Source of the DNA: Manihot esculenta
Lineage: Eukaryota > Streptophyta > Magnoliopsida > Malpighiales > Euphorbiaceae
Direction: 5' to 3'
DNA length: 64,000 nt
NCBI RefSeq assembly: GCF_001659605.2
Contig: NC_035164.2
Location: 5,497,379-5,561,378 of the forward strand
This document shows, in pieces, positions 1-10,855 of the stretch (the stretch's first letter is position 1; every line of letters starts with the position of its first letter). Both the position numbers and the translations under genes were made by a program. The notes below the pieces were generated by a model, which worked only from the letters and a program-made list of their open reading frames with translations, was not told the origin of the DNA and did not search any database.

Positions 1-288
1 ACCATGTTCGGCGGCCGAACATGAGGTTCGGCGGCCGAACCTGGACTTTCCTCACTTATACTTTCGGGGGCCTAAAGGCGCTCCCGAAGGCATGCATGTT
101 CGGCGGCCGAACCTAAGTTTTCCTCCAAGGTTGTTTTTATGCAAAAACTCATTTCCATTTTACTTAAAACCGTGGAATACCGTAAAACATTTTATAAAAA
201 CATGATTCTACCCTATTAGAGGCTTCCGACATCCGAGATTCCACCGGACGGTAGGAATTCCGATACCGGAGTCTAGCCGGGTATTACA
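1..288 (-). mobile_element. Fragment of a Tekay-type gypsy LTR (start of LTR)
   Basis: On the minus strand this starts TGTAATACCC at 288 and runs off the window's left edge. It matches the first part of the LTR starting at 16287. It carries copies of the 13-bp palindrome TTCGGCGGCCGAA. It is inserted in the copia extra gene and supplies that gene's present stop codon. The duplicated target would be GCTGC at 289-293, but the partner site lies outside the window. Confidence 0.85.
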
Positions 289-1564
289 GCTGCTCGATCA
301 GGGTCTGCTGCTGGTCGGTAAGTCGTGCCAACTGCTGCTCCATCTGAGTCTGGCGATCAGATATCTGAGTCTGGCGATCAGATATCTGAGTCTGGCGATC
401 AGATATTTGAGTCTGGTGATCAGACATCTGAGCCTGGCGATCAAACATCTGAGCAACCTGCAGCTCCAGACGACCCATGGCATCATACAGATCAGATGCA
501 GTCCGTGAAGATGTACCCTGCTCGGTGGACCGCCCGGTACTAGCATCGCCTCGGGGAGCTCGCTCTGTCTCAAGATCAGTAGGAGAAGCATCATCTGACT
601 CCTCATCAGAACCATCATGTGCCTGTGCTGCTGCATGTGCTGCTCTGCGGGCTGCAAAATCTCTCCTAGAATTATAAAATTCATTGCCTCTCCTAGTCAG
701 ACCCATGTGGTGGAGGGTAGCCTCAGTATAGGGGGTGTACTCACTAGACAAAGGTAAGGCCGACTCGGTACCTGGGTCAACCCCTAGGGCTCGAAGAAGA
801 AGAGTGAGATGACGGCCAAAGGGGAGACAACCTCGACTCAGCCTAAGGGAGTCTGCTATAGAGTGAATCATAATATGTGGCAGGTTAAGGGCTCGACCCT
901 CTAGCAGACAAGATACTACAAACATGTCAGAGTAGGAGAGTGCAGTCCTATGACCCGATCTAGGGAGAATCTCATAGGTGACTATGTGGTGAACAACTTT
1001 AGGGAGAGTGTTGAGGTCACAGGCCTTAAGCCTAGAGGACTCCTCACGATCTACGTCTCCTGAAATGATCCTAGTCTGGTGAAGGGAAGAGACCTCACCA
1101 GTGATCCACTTATGAGTGGTAGAGACAACAGCCCCAGAGTTGGAGACACCTAGATGCCGAGCAATGATGTCAGGAGTGAGGAAAACTCTCTGACCATTTA
1201 CAAAACTGACCAGGTGGGGGGGAGTGTGACGGGTAAAGGTGTGTAGGTTTGCATAGAACTCCCTAACAATCCTAGGATGGGTATCTGATGGAGTGATAAG
1301 AAGGTGCTCCCAACCCTGGACTCTGAAGGGCTGAAGGAATCCCTGAGAGCGAAAGAGCTGAACACTATTAGCATGAACTGTTCTCCCAGGATGAACAAAC
1401 CTGAGAGAAAAAGGCTCAAAATCTGGATCCTCCTCTCTAACTACAGGAAACTCAAATGGTGGAGAGGCAGGAGGGTCTGGAAAGGGGGACCTAGGAGGCT
1501 CAGACTGCCTACTAGACTGACCTCTAAAGTATGGGTGTCTACGGGCTGTGGATTTTCTACCCAT
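284..1564 (-). CDS. Extra ORF of the copia element: putative plant transposon protein with C-terminal coiled coil (3'-truncated)
   Basis: A predicted 426-residue protein if the ATG at 1564 is used. A longer frame to 1636 adds a hydrophobic leader, but that stretch lies in a candidate 5'UTR intron, so 1564 is preferred. The N terminus is basic and Pro/Ser-rich. Residues about 50-300 resemble the 'putative plant transposon protein' domain (REFYANL, then VNGQRVFLTPDIIARHLG), recognised from memory of the family. An acidic DGSDEESDD stretch follows, then a Gln-rich coiled coil built from 7-residue repeats (ISDRQTQ). The stop TAA at 284-286 lies inside the inserted gypsy LTR, so the true C terminus is lost. 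It shares the strand of pol and lies between pol and the 3' LTR, where SIRE-like elements carry env-like or additional ORFs. Its function is unknown; no transposase catalytic motif is visible. Confidence 0.6.
   Translation of the reverse strand: MGRKSTARRHPYFRGQSSRQSEPPRSPFPDPPASPPFEFPVVREEDPDFEPFSLRFVHPGRTVHANSVQLFRSQGFLQPFRVQGWEHLLITPSDTHPRIVREFYANLHTFTRHTPPHLVSFVNGQRVFLTPDIIARHLGVSNSGAVVSTTHKWITGEVSSLHQTRIISGDVDREESSRLKACDLNTLPKVVHHIVTYEILPRSGHRTALSYSDMFVVSCLLEGRALNLPHIMIHSIADSLRLSRGCLPFGRHLTLLLRALGVDPGTESALPLSSEYTPYTEATLHHMGLTRRGNEFYNSRRDFAARRAAHAAAQAHDGSDEESDDASPTDLETERAPRGDASTGRSTEQGTSSRTASDLYDAMGRLELQVAQMFDRQAQMSDHQTQISDRQTQISDRQTQISDRQTQMEQQLARLTDQQQTLIEQL
341..445 (-). repeat. 21-bp tandem repeat, five copies, in frame
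   Basis: Five units of 21 bp encode successive heptads of the type (I/M)SDRQTQ in the coiled coil of the extra ORF. The unit length is a multiple of three, so copy number can change without breaking the frame. Confidence 0.9.
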
Positions 1565-1580
1565 TTTAACCAAATAACAG

Positions 1581-2186
1581 CTACAGAGGCAAATGAGAAA
1601 AAAAATAAAAATAAAAGAACTAACCATAAGCAGCATTACCTCAGACTCAACCCATAATCAACAAAAACTCAGCAATAAAATAACCCAGCTATCAACAACC
1701 CAATTAACAAAAACAGTTAAAATATATATATATACACAGCTATCAATAACCCAGCTTACAAAGAGAAGAAAAATAAGTATCACAGCAAAAATTCTAAATC
1801 ACAACCAATAAGTATCACAGTCTCATATTCAAAACCAGGCATTGATATATATATATATATATATATATATGTACTCAGCTAACAATAGGATAACCCAGCT
1901 AACCAGTTATTGCACCATATCCATATTAAAAAAAATTCTGATCGATTCATAATTTGCAGAGCCATACAAAAATAGTAACCCAAAACAAACCAAATAACAT
2001 AACCCAGCTAACAACATGCATATATTAAGAAAAAAAAATTTACCCAGCAGATTTTATATGCCAAAAAAAATATCAACAATAACATCAAAATCTAGCTTAG
2101 GCAGATTAGAGAGCTAAGAGCAACATCAAATCAACACAAAATAAACCAAAACGCATAAAAACGGAGAGAGAAAACAGAAAACTTAC
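1581..2186 (-). other. Candidate 5'UTR intron of the extra copia gene
   Basis: On the minus strand a strong donor (TTTGG|GTAAGTTTTC, GT at 2186-2185) follows a CT-rich leader. An acceptor (GCCTCTGTAG|CTG, AG at 1582-1581) lies 16 bases before the ATG at 1564. The interval is AT-rich and contains a (TA)n run at about 1841-1870. Splicing is predicted, not shown. Confidence 0.5.
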
Positions 2187-2620
2187 CCAAATGAAAAAGC
2201 TCGAAATGGGTTTCTTGAGAAGAAAAATAAGGCGTTTTGAGGCGTTTGAGTGAAAGGAGAGATGAAAAATGGAGGTTTTTGAGGGAAAAGGCTCAGAAAC
2301 AGCAGATTTTGTGAGGGAGAACGAAGGGAGCTTCGGGGAGAGAGAGAAAGCTTCGGGGGAGAGAGAGAGTCGCGCGAGGAAGACGATGAGCTGTCGCGGG
2401 GGCTTTTAAGGCACGCGCAGTTTCGGCGGCCGAACTAAGCTTCGGCGGCCGAAAATGGGCAATTTTAGGAGGCCAAACTTAATCTTCGGCGGCCGAAAAT
2501 TAACAAGTTTTGGCGGCCGAATAAAATGTTAGGCGGCCGAAAAAGAGAAAAGAAAAAGACAAAAAAAATTTCCCGCTTTTCATATTGCCCTTGAAATTGA
2601 AGGTTAGGGGGCCGAATGTG
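2187..2620 (-). promoter_or_regulatory. Promoter-like region of the extra copia gene with palindrome array
   Basis: At 2422-2620 lie several copies of TTCGGCGGCCGAA and variants (2422-2434, 2441-2453, 2485-2497, then decayed ones). Immediately downstream on the minus strand is a TATA-like CCTTAAAAGCC (about 2402-2412), followed by a CT-rich transcript-leader-like stretch to 2187. The layout (array, TATA, pyrimidine-rich leader, intron, ATG) is that of an independent pol II gene. The start of transcription is inferred. Confidence 0.5.
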
Positions 2621-2747
2621 CCTCTGAACCTGAAATTTTTGGGCTTCCTCCCTTTTTTTTATTTTTAAAAATAAATAATTAAAAACTATGTCAAACAATC
2701 TGACAAACTTTCAAAGAGATAAACACACAAAAAAAAAATAAAAACAC
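2621..2747. other. AT-rich spacer after copia pol
   Basis: Simple A/T-rich sequence between the pol stop and the palindrome array. No gene or recognisable motif is seen. Confidence 0.6.
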
Positions 2748-4709
2748 TCAACAAGCAACACCATCTAGCATTCCCAATTCCCTTTTAATGAAGTTAAATC
2801 TTTCTTCATTTAAGGGTTTTGTGAAAATATCAGCTAATTGGTTGTTTGTATCCACAAATTCAAGAACAACATCACCATTTAACACATGATCACGAATGAA
2901 ATAATGTCTAATGTCAATATGCTTAGTTCTAGAATGTTGAATGGGGTTTTTGGTTAAATTGATTGCACTTGTATTATCACATTTAATAGGAATGTGATCA
3001 AGAGACACTTCAAAGTCTCTTAATTGTTGCTTAATCCAAAGGATTTGACTACAACAAAGACCCGCCGCCACATATTCGGCTTCGGCGGTTGAAAGTGCAA
3101 CCGAATTTTGTTTCTTGCTACACCAAGAAACAAGAGATTGTCCTAGAAGTTGACAAGTACCCGAGGTACTTTTCCTATCAAGAATGCTTCCGGCAAAGTC
3201 GGCATCCGAGTAGGAACATAAACTAAAGGATGTACTTCTAGGATACCATAACCCCAAATGCAATGAACCATTTAAATATCTAAGAATGCGTTTAACGGCA
3301 TGCAAATGAGACTCTTTAGGACATGATTGAAAACGTGCACATAAGCATACGGAAAACATGATATCCGGTCTAGATGCGGTGAGATATAAAAGGCTTCCGA
3401 TCATACCTCTATAGAGCTTTTCATCAATAGGCTTACCCTTTTCATCCTTGTCAAGCTTGGTGTTTGTGCTCATTAGAGTTCTACTTGGCTTGCTATTCTC
3501 CATTCCAAACCTTTTGATTAGCTCCTTTGTGTATTTGGCTTGGTTGATGAAGATGCCATCCTTAGCTTGCTTGATTTGAAGCCCAAGGAAGAATTTGAGT
3601 TCTCCCATCATGCTCATCTCAAACTCACTTTTCATAACTTTTGAGAACTCTTCACACAAACACACATTAGTAGCACCAAATATAATATCATCAACATATA
3701 TTTGTACTACAAGGATTTCATTTTCATGATTTTTTACAAAGAGTGTTGTATCCACTTTGCCTTTTGAAAAACCATTTTGCAAAAGAAAATTGCTTAGTCT
3801 TTCATACCAAGCTCTTGGAGCTTGTTTTAAACCATATAAAGCTTTAGACAATTTAAAAACATGATTTGGAAGGTCATGATTTTCAAACCCCGGAGGTTGC
3901 TCAACATAAACCTCCTCCTCAATAAAACCATTTAAAAAAGCACTTTTCACATCCATTTGAAAGAGATTAAAATTCATGTATGATGCATATGCAAGCAAGA
4001 TTCTAATGGCTTCTAATCTAGCTACGGGGGCAAATGTTTCATCATAGTCTATGCCCTCCTCTTGGTTATAGCCTTTAGCTACCAACCTAGCTTTGTTTCT
4101 AATGATATTGCCATCTTCATCAAGCTTATTTCTAAACACCCATTTGATGCCTATGGTGGGGTGATGTTTTGGTCTAGAAACTAAGGTCCAAACCTTGTTT
4201 CTTTCAAATTGGTTGAGTTCTTCTTGCATAGCAAGAACCCAACTCTCATCACTAATAGCCTCATCTATAGATTTAGGTTCTATATGAGATATGAATGCAA
4301 TATTATTACATACATGTCTAATAGAAGATCTAGTAGTTACCCCTTGTGATGCATCACCAATTATTTGATCCTTGGGATGATCCTTCTTGTAGGCCCAATC
4401 CCTTGGCAAGTCATGTTGGACTCCTTGACTTTGTGTAATTTGCATTTGTTGCTCTTGAAGTCCAACTTCATCTTCCTTTGCCTCTATTGAATCCTCCTTG
4501 GGTTGACTTTGATCTCCATGAGGTTGAGGATCTTCAAAGGTCAACTCATCAAGGTTACCTACAAGATCATCATCACAAGATACCTCCTTTCTAGGAGCAA
4601 AGGGATTAAATTCATCAAAAACAACATGCATTGACTCTACAACTATCAAGGTTCTTTTATTAAATACTCTAAATGATTTACTAGAAATAGAGTATCCCAA
4701 GAAGATACC
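2748..4709 (-). pseudogene. Copia pol, reverse transcriptase and RNase H part
   Basis: Encodes the C-terminal part of the copia polyprotein. The RT region begins around [18 protein letters not shown] and continues through the fingers ([16 protein letters not shown]) and the catalytic YVDD ([10 protein letters not shown]). RNase H follows, with [14 protein letters not shown] and the [12 protein letters not shown] tail; the stop is TGA at 2750-2748. This stretch is open, but it is separated from integrase by an in-frame TAA at 4712-4710, just before the conserved GIFLGYS. An intact element would read through here as one polyprotein, so this copy cannot make full-length pol without suppression. 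The motifs and order are typical of SIRE-like copia elements. Confidence 0.9.
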
Positions 4710-5763
4710 TTAATCGGTTTTGGAGTCAAATTTGCCTAGATTATCCTTATTGTTTAATATGAAGCATTTACAACCAAAAACTCTAAAATAACTAACTCTA
4801 GGTTTCCTTCCATTCCAAAGCTCATAAGGAGTTTTATTTAAGAGAGGTCTAATTAAAACTCTATTTGAAACATAACAAGCCGTATTTATGACTTCCGCCC
4901 AAAAATAAGTAGGTAAATTATATTCTCTTAACATAGTCCTCCCCATATCTAAAAGAGTTCTATTTTTTCTTTCAACAACACCATTTTGTTGGGGAGTCCT
5001 AGGAGATGAAAAATTATGAGTGATCCCTAACTTATTACAAAAGACTTCAAATTTTTCATTTTCAAATTCTCTACCATGATCACTCCTTATTGAGGAAATT
5101 TGAAAACCCTTTTCATTTTGAACTTTCTTTGTAAAACTTTTAAAAGCATCAAAACAATCATCCTTATGAGCAAGGAACACAACCCAAGTATACCTAGAGT
5201 AGTCATCAACTATAACAAAACCATAATGCATGCCACCAAGACTAGCTACTCTAGTTGGACCAAATAAATCCATATGCAAGAGTTGCAAAGGTCTAGAAGA
5301 AATTACCTTATTAATAGCTTTAAAGGAACTCTTAACTTGCTTACCCATTTGACATGCATCACATACTTTGTCCTTTTCATATTTGATCTTTGGAAGGCCA
5401 TCAACTAGCTCATCTTTGCTTAAATTTTTGAGGAGATCCATGCTAGCATGAGAAAGCCTTCTATGCCAAATCCAAGAGTTATCACTAATAGACACAAAGC
5501 ACTTCATATCTTGGTTAGTCATAGCTTGTAAGTCAATAAGATAAATATTTTCAACTCTTTCACTAACAAACAATATTTTGTTATCCGACATTCTAGAAAT
5601 AAAATATGATTTTGGTTCAAAGATAACTCTACAACCTTTATCACATAATTGACTTACACTTAATAAATTATGCTTCAAACCATCAACTAATAGAACTTTA
5701 TCAAGAATAGGAGAGTTTTCCTTACCGACTTTACCTATGCCAACAATTTTACCTTTTCCATTG
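4710..5763 (-). pseudogene. Copia pol, integrase part, cut by an insertion
   Basis: Contains the GAG-pre-integrase zinc-binding region (WHRRLSHASM, then CDACQMGKQ, an HHCC finger). The integrase core follows, with DDE residues in HMDLFGP, VDDYSRYTW, RSDHGREF and QQNGVVERKNR. The reading frame is cut at 5763 by the Athila-like element. Its upstream part resumes at 14608 after one copy of the 5-bp duplicated target. It ends at the in-frame TAA at 4712-4710. Before insertion this was one gene with the RT part. Confidence 0.88.
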
Positions 5764-7264
5764 TGATAAGCGGTTGTCGAAGCCGTCAAAAATAAACCTA
5801 TTAAACAATCAACAATAAACTTGTAGATAGTGACAATAGGGTCGAACCACAGGGAATTGACACCAATGATTTTCCTAATAATGACTAGGTCAAGTAAATA
5901 ACAAGTAATTAAAAGAGGGGGGTTTTGAGTTGATGGATTAACACTAAATAACAAAAGAAAGCAATAATTTAAAGATGAGTATATCAATAAGAGAAAAGCT
6001 TCTAGTTGAAGTATGGATCTATTTCAGATTGTTTAGAATTGATCATTGATTCTTTAATACTCCTATTTATCTCAATAAATTAGTTTAGGATATGGAAGAC
6101 GCTTCTCACAGTTCAAATTCCTCCTTAGTTCTAGTTTGATTAGGAAACGTTCGCTAATCAAACACTAGTTAACAAGTTGCCAAGGAACGTCCTTGGGGCC
6201 TTTGGCATCGAACAACTGTTAACTGCATTAAGACTTAGAGAAACCTAATTCTAACCTTGCCAACCGCGTGGTCAAGTTTAGATCATGCAACTTGATTAAA
6301 TTTGTGTTCAAATAATATAAGCAATTACGGACTTAAATTATTCAAACAATTGTTACTCAAGCAATTAAAAGCAATAGGCCTAAATTGATTCTAAAATCAA
6401 AGCAACAATTATAGAAAGATCAAATTGCATAAATATTGAAAATAAATAGAAGTTTAACAATGGAGATTTAAATCTCCCAATTCATCACAAATCTGAATTT
6501 TCCAACTTCAACTAGAAAGGAAAGTGTTTAGCCACTCATGGTGGACAAAATCACAGAAGAAAAAAAAGAAAGAAGAGATTGCTGCGTTTCTGGAGAGTTT
6601 CTGAAGCTGAGAGATGATCAGAAGATGCTCTGCTGGTTTGGAGGCTCTCCTTTTATAGCTGAAGAATTCCATCCATCTAGGGTTTCAAAATCCCTTTTTG
6701 ATTTGGTGTTTGACTCCTCTTTTGATGTTGAATTTAATTGCAATTGGAATTTCTTGGATGAGAAGCTCTTTCGTGGCTCTTGGTTTTATGTTGGTAGTGA
6801 TTGGGTTGGAATTGGACTTCTGAAAATTCAGATTTCTGTTTTCTGCCCAATTTCCCGCTCTTCTGTCAGTTTCTGCTGTCAAAGTGATTTGCCCGGTGAT
6901 TTGAGTGTTTTGGGCAAATCACTGACCCAATCACTTTTCTGTGAGTCAGTCCAGTTTTTTGCTCTCTGTCTTCTGCGAGTGATTTGGCCAGTGTCTTCGA
7001 GTGTCTTGGGCAAATCACTTGCCCATATCACTTCTGCCTGTTGCCTCCAGGTTTCTGCTGTCAAAGTGATTTGCCCGGTGATTTGAGTGTTTTGGGCAAA
7101 TCACTGACCCAATCACTTTTCTGTCAATTTTCTGCACTTTTTCTCCAATTTTTCAATTTCTTCCTTTTCTGTAAAAACAAGATAAAAACCATAAATTAAA
7201 CTAAAAAATGTGTAAATAAACAATAATAATTATGATAAAAATGTGGCTAAATTATGATTGATCA
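5764..7264 (-). repeat. 3' LTR of the Athila-like element
   Basis: On the minus strand it starts TGATCATAAT at 7264 and ends CGCTTATCA at 5764. It contains several copies of GTGATTTG-type words and their inverted partners between 6888 and 7120. A direct repeat of about 72 bp occurs at 6871-6942 and 7050-7121. Open frames here are not conserved coding sequence. Confidence 0.88.
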
Positions 7265-8285
7265 AATACCCCCACACCTAGCTTTTTGCTTGTCCTCAAG
7301 CAACAAATAACTTAGTCAATTAAGCTCCTTTTTCTTTTGAGCCTAAGTACCACTTAATCAGCCCCCCCTAGACTCCTAAATTGAAGTATCACAGTATAGA
7401 ATACATGCACCAAGGTTGTTCTTCTCTTTTCCTTGTTTCCCCTTACCTATCATGGTCAAAGGAAAGGTTTTTGATTCATTCATGCTTATTCTCTTTGTAT
7501 AAGCTCAATGCAACCTCTAAGAGAGACTTGCCCTTCTTTGAGCATTTTATTTTATTTTATTCAGCAGCACTTTTTTTTTTATTCTTGCCTGAAAAAGTCA
7601 CTAACCTTTTTACGCGAAGGTGCATATTGGTGATACCCACCCCCAGTTACTCAGTTAGTCACTTCTTCAAGTGGCTACTAGCTCTGTTCATAGCTTATTT
7701 GGCCATAGGAACAGGTTTTATGATTTGTGCTTTGTGCTGGTTTTTCTTTTTCTTTTCATTTCATGACAGTTTGGGCAAATCACCTCATAGGGAGTTACAC
7801 TAACTTTTTATTTGGATGTATTTATATTTTTATTTCCCTTGACCAATGCAAATTTAGAGATTCAATTTAAGAAAAGAACTTCCAAAGTGAAGGTAGCACA
7901 CTATAATTGATTCAATTTAGGCTTAAAGGGGTGGAAAATCAATGGGGTCATGAGATAGGAAGCTCTTTTAACCTTGTTATCTATGCTGAGTAGAGCGAAA
8001 GCTAAGTCAAAATTCTGTGTGTGTGTGCAAAAAGTGAAAAAAATGTGTGAAAAAAATTTTGGTGTGTGTTTATGGGGCAAAAAGATGCAAAAAGAAATAA
8101 AAAGAAAGCAAAAAGATAATGTAAACGGAAAAAATATAACCTAAACCTAACAGCAAATACCCCCACACCTATCCCAAACATTGTCCTCAATGTTTAAACA
8201 TAAATATGAAAAAATTAATAAGGAGAAGGAAAGGGACTGCCTGGGATGTGGGTGATTTGAGCAGGTGATTTGGGCAAATCACTGG
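7265..8285 (-). other. Non-coding 3' region of the Athila-like element with two polypurine tracts
   Basis: Adjacent to the 3' LTR is the purine tract GGTGTGGGGGTATT (minus, 7265-7279), which primes plus-strand DNA. A second, nearly identical tract with similar flanks occurs at about 8156-8170. No conserved protein is seen between them; this is where RT, integrase and env-like genes would lie in a full Athila element. Confidence 0.65.
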
Positions 8286-10754
8286 TCAAATCACTGTCGT
8301 GGCTGGTCTGTGGGCAGAAAATGTTGAACCAGCAGCTGCAACATGCTTTCTATGTGCTGCATCCTGTCTTGAGCCTCCACCGAATGGTCTTGAGGTGCCT
8401 TTTATGTCCTCCAAGGTCCACCCAATTGTTTTCTTGTGTTTCCTCAACAGATCAAGGAGCTTTTCCACTTCTTCTTGGCTGAGCTGGTTAGAAATAATTG
8501 TTGGAAGTGAATTTCCAGCTCCCAAGTAGGCATATTTGAGGTGGCTGGGCAATGGTTTCAGTTCTGGTGCAGTTGTTGTTTGTGCTGATTTCTGCTGTTT
8601 GCTGTCTGATTTGGGCTGTGATTTGGGCAGATTATCTGGTGATATGGGCAAATCACTATCTGTCAAGTCTATCTGCTCCAGTGATTTGGTCTGTGATTTG
8701 AGCAGATTATCTGGTGATCTGGGCAAATCACCCACATCCAGCAAGTTACAGCAGTCTGCTGTTTTTTCTGCTTCAGTGATGTTGCTGTCCACTTCTCCTT
8801 TCCTGCAAAGACCATCATAAAGTAAATTTTCTTGATCAAAATCAAAAATTTCTTGACTTAAATCATCAATAACATCAAGGCCATAAACAGGAGAAACATC
8901 ATTGGGGAATTTCATGGCATCATAAACATTAAATTTGATAACTTCCCCTTCAAACTCCATAGTCAATGTGCCATCATGCACATCAATTTTAGTTCTTGCT
9001 GTACTTAAGAATGGTCTTCCAAGTAGGATATCAGAGGTGATTTTACCCTTGTCTTCCTCCATGTCAATAACATAAAAATCTGCTGGAAAGACTAATTGGT
9101 CCACTTGCACCAACACATCTTCTAGCACTCCCTTGGGGTAGACAACAAATCGATCAGCCAATTGGATCATAATGCTGGTACCCTTGAGTGTACCTGCATT
9201 CAACAAGTCAAAAATAGAAAGAGGCATGACATTTATTGAAGCTCCAAGGTCACACATGGCCTTCTTTATTCCTATGTTGCCTATTTTGCATGAAATGGCA
9301 AACATTCCTCTATCCTTGCATTTGGTGGGAAGTTTCCTTTGAATGACAGCTGAGACATACTCCCCCACACTTACCTTTTTATGTTCAGCAAGTTTCCTCC
9401 TATTGGTGCATAGCTCTTTGAGAAATTTAGCATACCTTGGTATTTGTTTGATAGCATCAAGTAGGGGTATGTTGATTTCCACTTTGCGAAGTGTCTCCAA
9501 TATCTCTTTTTCCTCTTTCTCCTTTAGGGATCTTGCAAATCTCTTTGGGAAGGGAGGAGGTACCTTGAATTTCTCCATAAGTTGTTGTTTCTGCCTTTGA
9601 CTGGATTCTGCCTGGTCTGTTGATTTGGGCAGATCACTCTCTGCCTTCTCTGGTGATTTGGGCAAATCACTGCTGGACAACTCAGTTTGCCCAGCGATCG
9701 GGTCAGTTTCTGAATTGGGCAAATCACTGCCCTGATCACTTTCTGGCAGAATTTCTTCCATGGCCTGTTTTTGCAATTTTTTAGCCTTGATGTCTTGTAG
9801 CTCTTTTCCACTCCTCAATGTGATGGCACTAGCATTTTGTCTTGGATTTATCTCAGTTTGGGAGGGTAGCTTCCCTTGAGACTCAAATTTGCTCATTGAA
9901 GTGGCCATTTGGCTCACTTGTTGCTCAAGATTTTGGACAACAGCAGGGGATGCAATAGTGGCTGATTCAGTGGTGTATGTTGCCGGTTCAGTAAGTGCAA
10001 CATCTTCTGGTTCAGTTGTATCAATTTTTGAGGTTGCTGGTGTTTGGACAGCAACAAGGGATGCAATGGTGGCAGATTCAACACTTGCTGATTTTTGGAC
10101 AACAAGTTCAGCAATTGCCGGTGCAATTTCAGCAGTGGCAGGTGTGGCATTGGGTGAATTTGCTGGTGCAGAAAATTTTGCAGTAACCTGGAATCGGGTA
10201 TCTGGTTCAGCTTCAAGTGTAGTGGTGATTTGTGCAGCAGACTCAGTAGCTTGGTCTGTTTCTTCGTCATCGTCCCATAGATCTTAAAGCTCTTCCTCTC
10301 TTCTTAATATGTGCGCGTTCATTGAATTGACCGCTTGATCCACTTGCTGTTGGAGAATTTTCCCAGAAATTTCCAATTTCCTTACCATCTCTTCAAGTTC
10401 CATATTGGAGTTTTGAGGTGTTGCTTGGGCTTGATAGTTTTGGTAGTAGTCAGCCCTTGCATAGCCATAATTCGGATTGTCCCCCCAACATGGATTGTAT
10501 TGCAGATCTCTTTGGTAGTCATGGTAGTGGTCTGTCCTTGTATAGCCATAGCTCATATTGTCTCCCCAACCTGAATTGTATGTGTCAAGGTAGGGATTAT
10601 GTCTTGGCTGTCCATAGAATCCTGCATGTGCTTGTTGAAGTTGTTGGGCTTGACCTATACCATAATTTCTCACCATAGAGGTTAGTTCAGAAATTTGAGA
10701 AGAGAGAAAAGACATACTTACCGTAGCCATGCTTGTAAGGTCTTGGCAGTGCAT
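8286..10754 (-). pseudogene. Gag-protease of the Athila-like element with one in-frame stop
   Basis: One reading frame runs from 10754 to 8286, broken by a single TAA at 10286-10284. The first part (156 codons) matches the Tyr/Asn-rich C-terminal region of Athila gag. Beyond the stop an acidic, then Ala/Thr-rich linker leads to a proline-rich segment (PPPFPKRFARSLKEKEE) and a retropepsin-like domain. The protease has DLGASINVMP in place of the usual DTGA, a variant common in Athila relatives, and ends with the conserved ILLGRPFL strand. Repeated SDLPKS peptides are the coding face of the element's palindromic word. The frame ends just after the motif that leads into RT (KKTIGWTLEDIKG), so RT was deleted. 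Next to the PBS a DPEIE-like gag start peptide survives in another frame, so the gag core is also lost. Confidence 0.75.
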
Positions 10755-10831
10755 TCAATTTCAGGATCGTAAAGAAGAGCTTCTTTATGATCAGCCCTGG
10801 TCACAAAAGGAAAATACGTTAGTTAGATCAA

Positions 10832-10850
10832 TTCCCCGGCAACGACGCCA
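10832..10850 (-). other. Primer binding site, tRNA-Asp type
   Basis: On the minus strand, five bases after the 5' LTR end, TGGCGTCGTTGCCGGGGA. From memory, Athila elements use TGGCGCCGTTGCCGGGGA complementary to tRNA-Asp; one base differs here. Confidence 0.7.
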
Positions 10851-10855
10851 ATTTT

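Noticed and set aside
6538..7199. Open frames in the Athila-like LTR
   Set aside because: They run against the element's sense strand and are composed of the repeated palindromic word; the sister copy at 13876 breaks the frame.
7381..7803. 140-codon plus-strand open frame
   Set aside because: Antisense to the element, in its non-coding 3' region, T-rich, with no domain.
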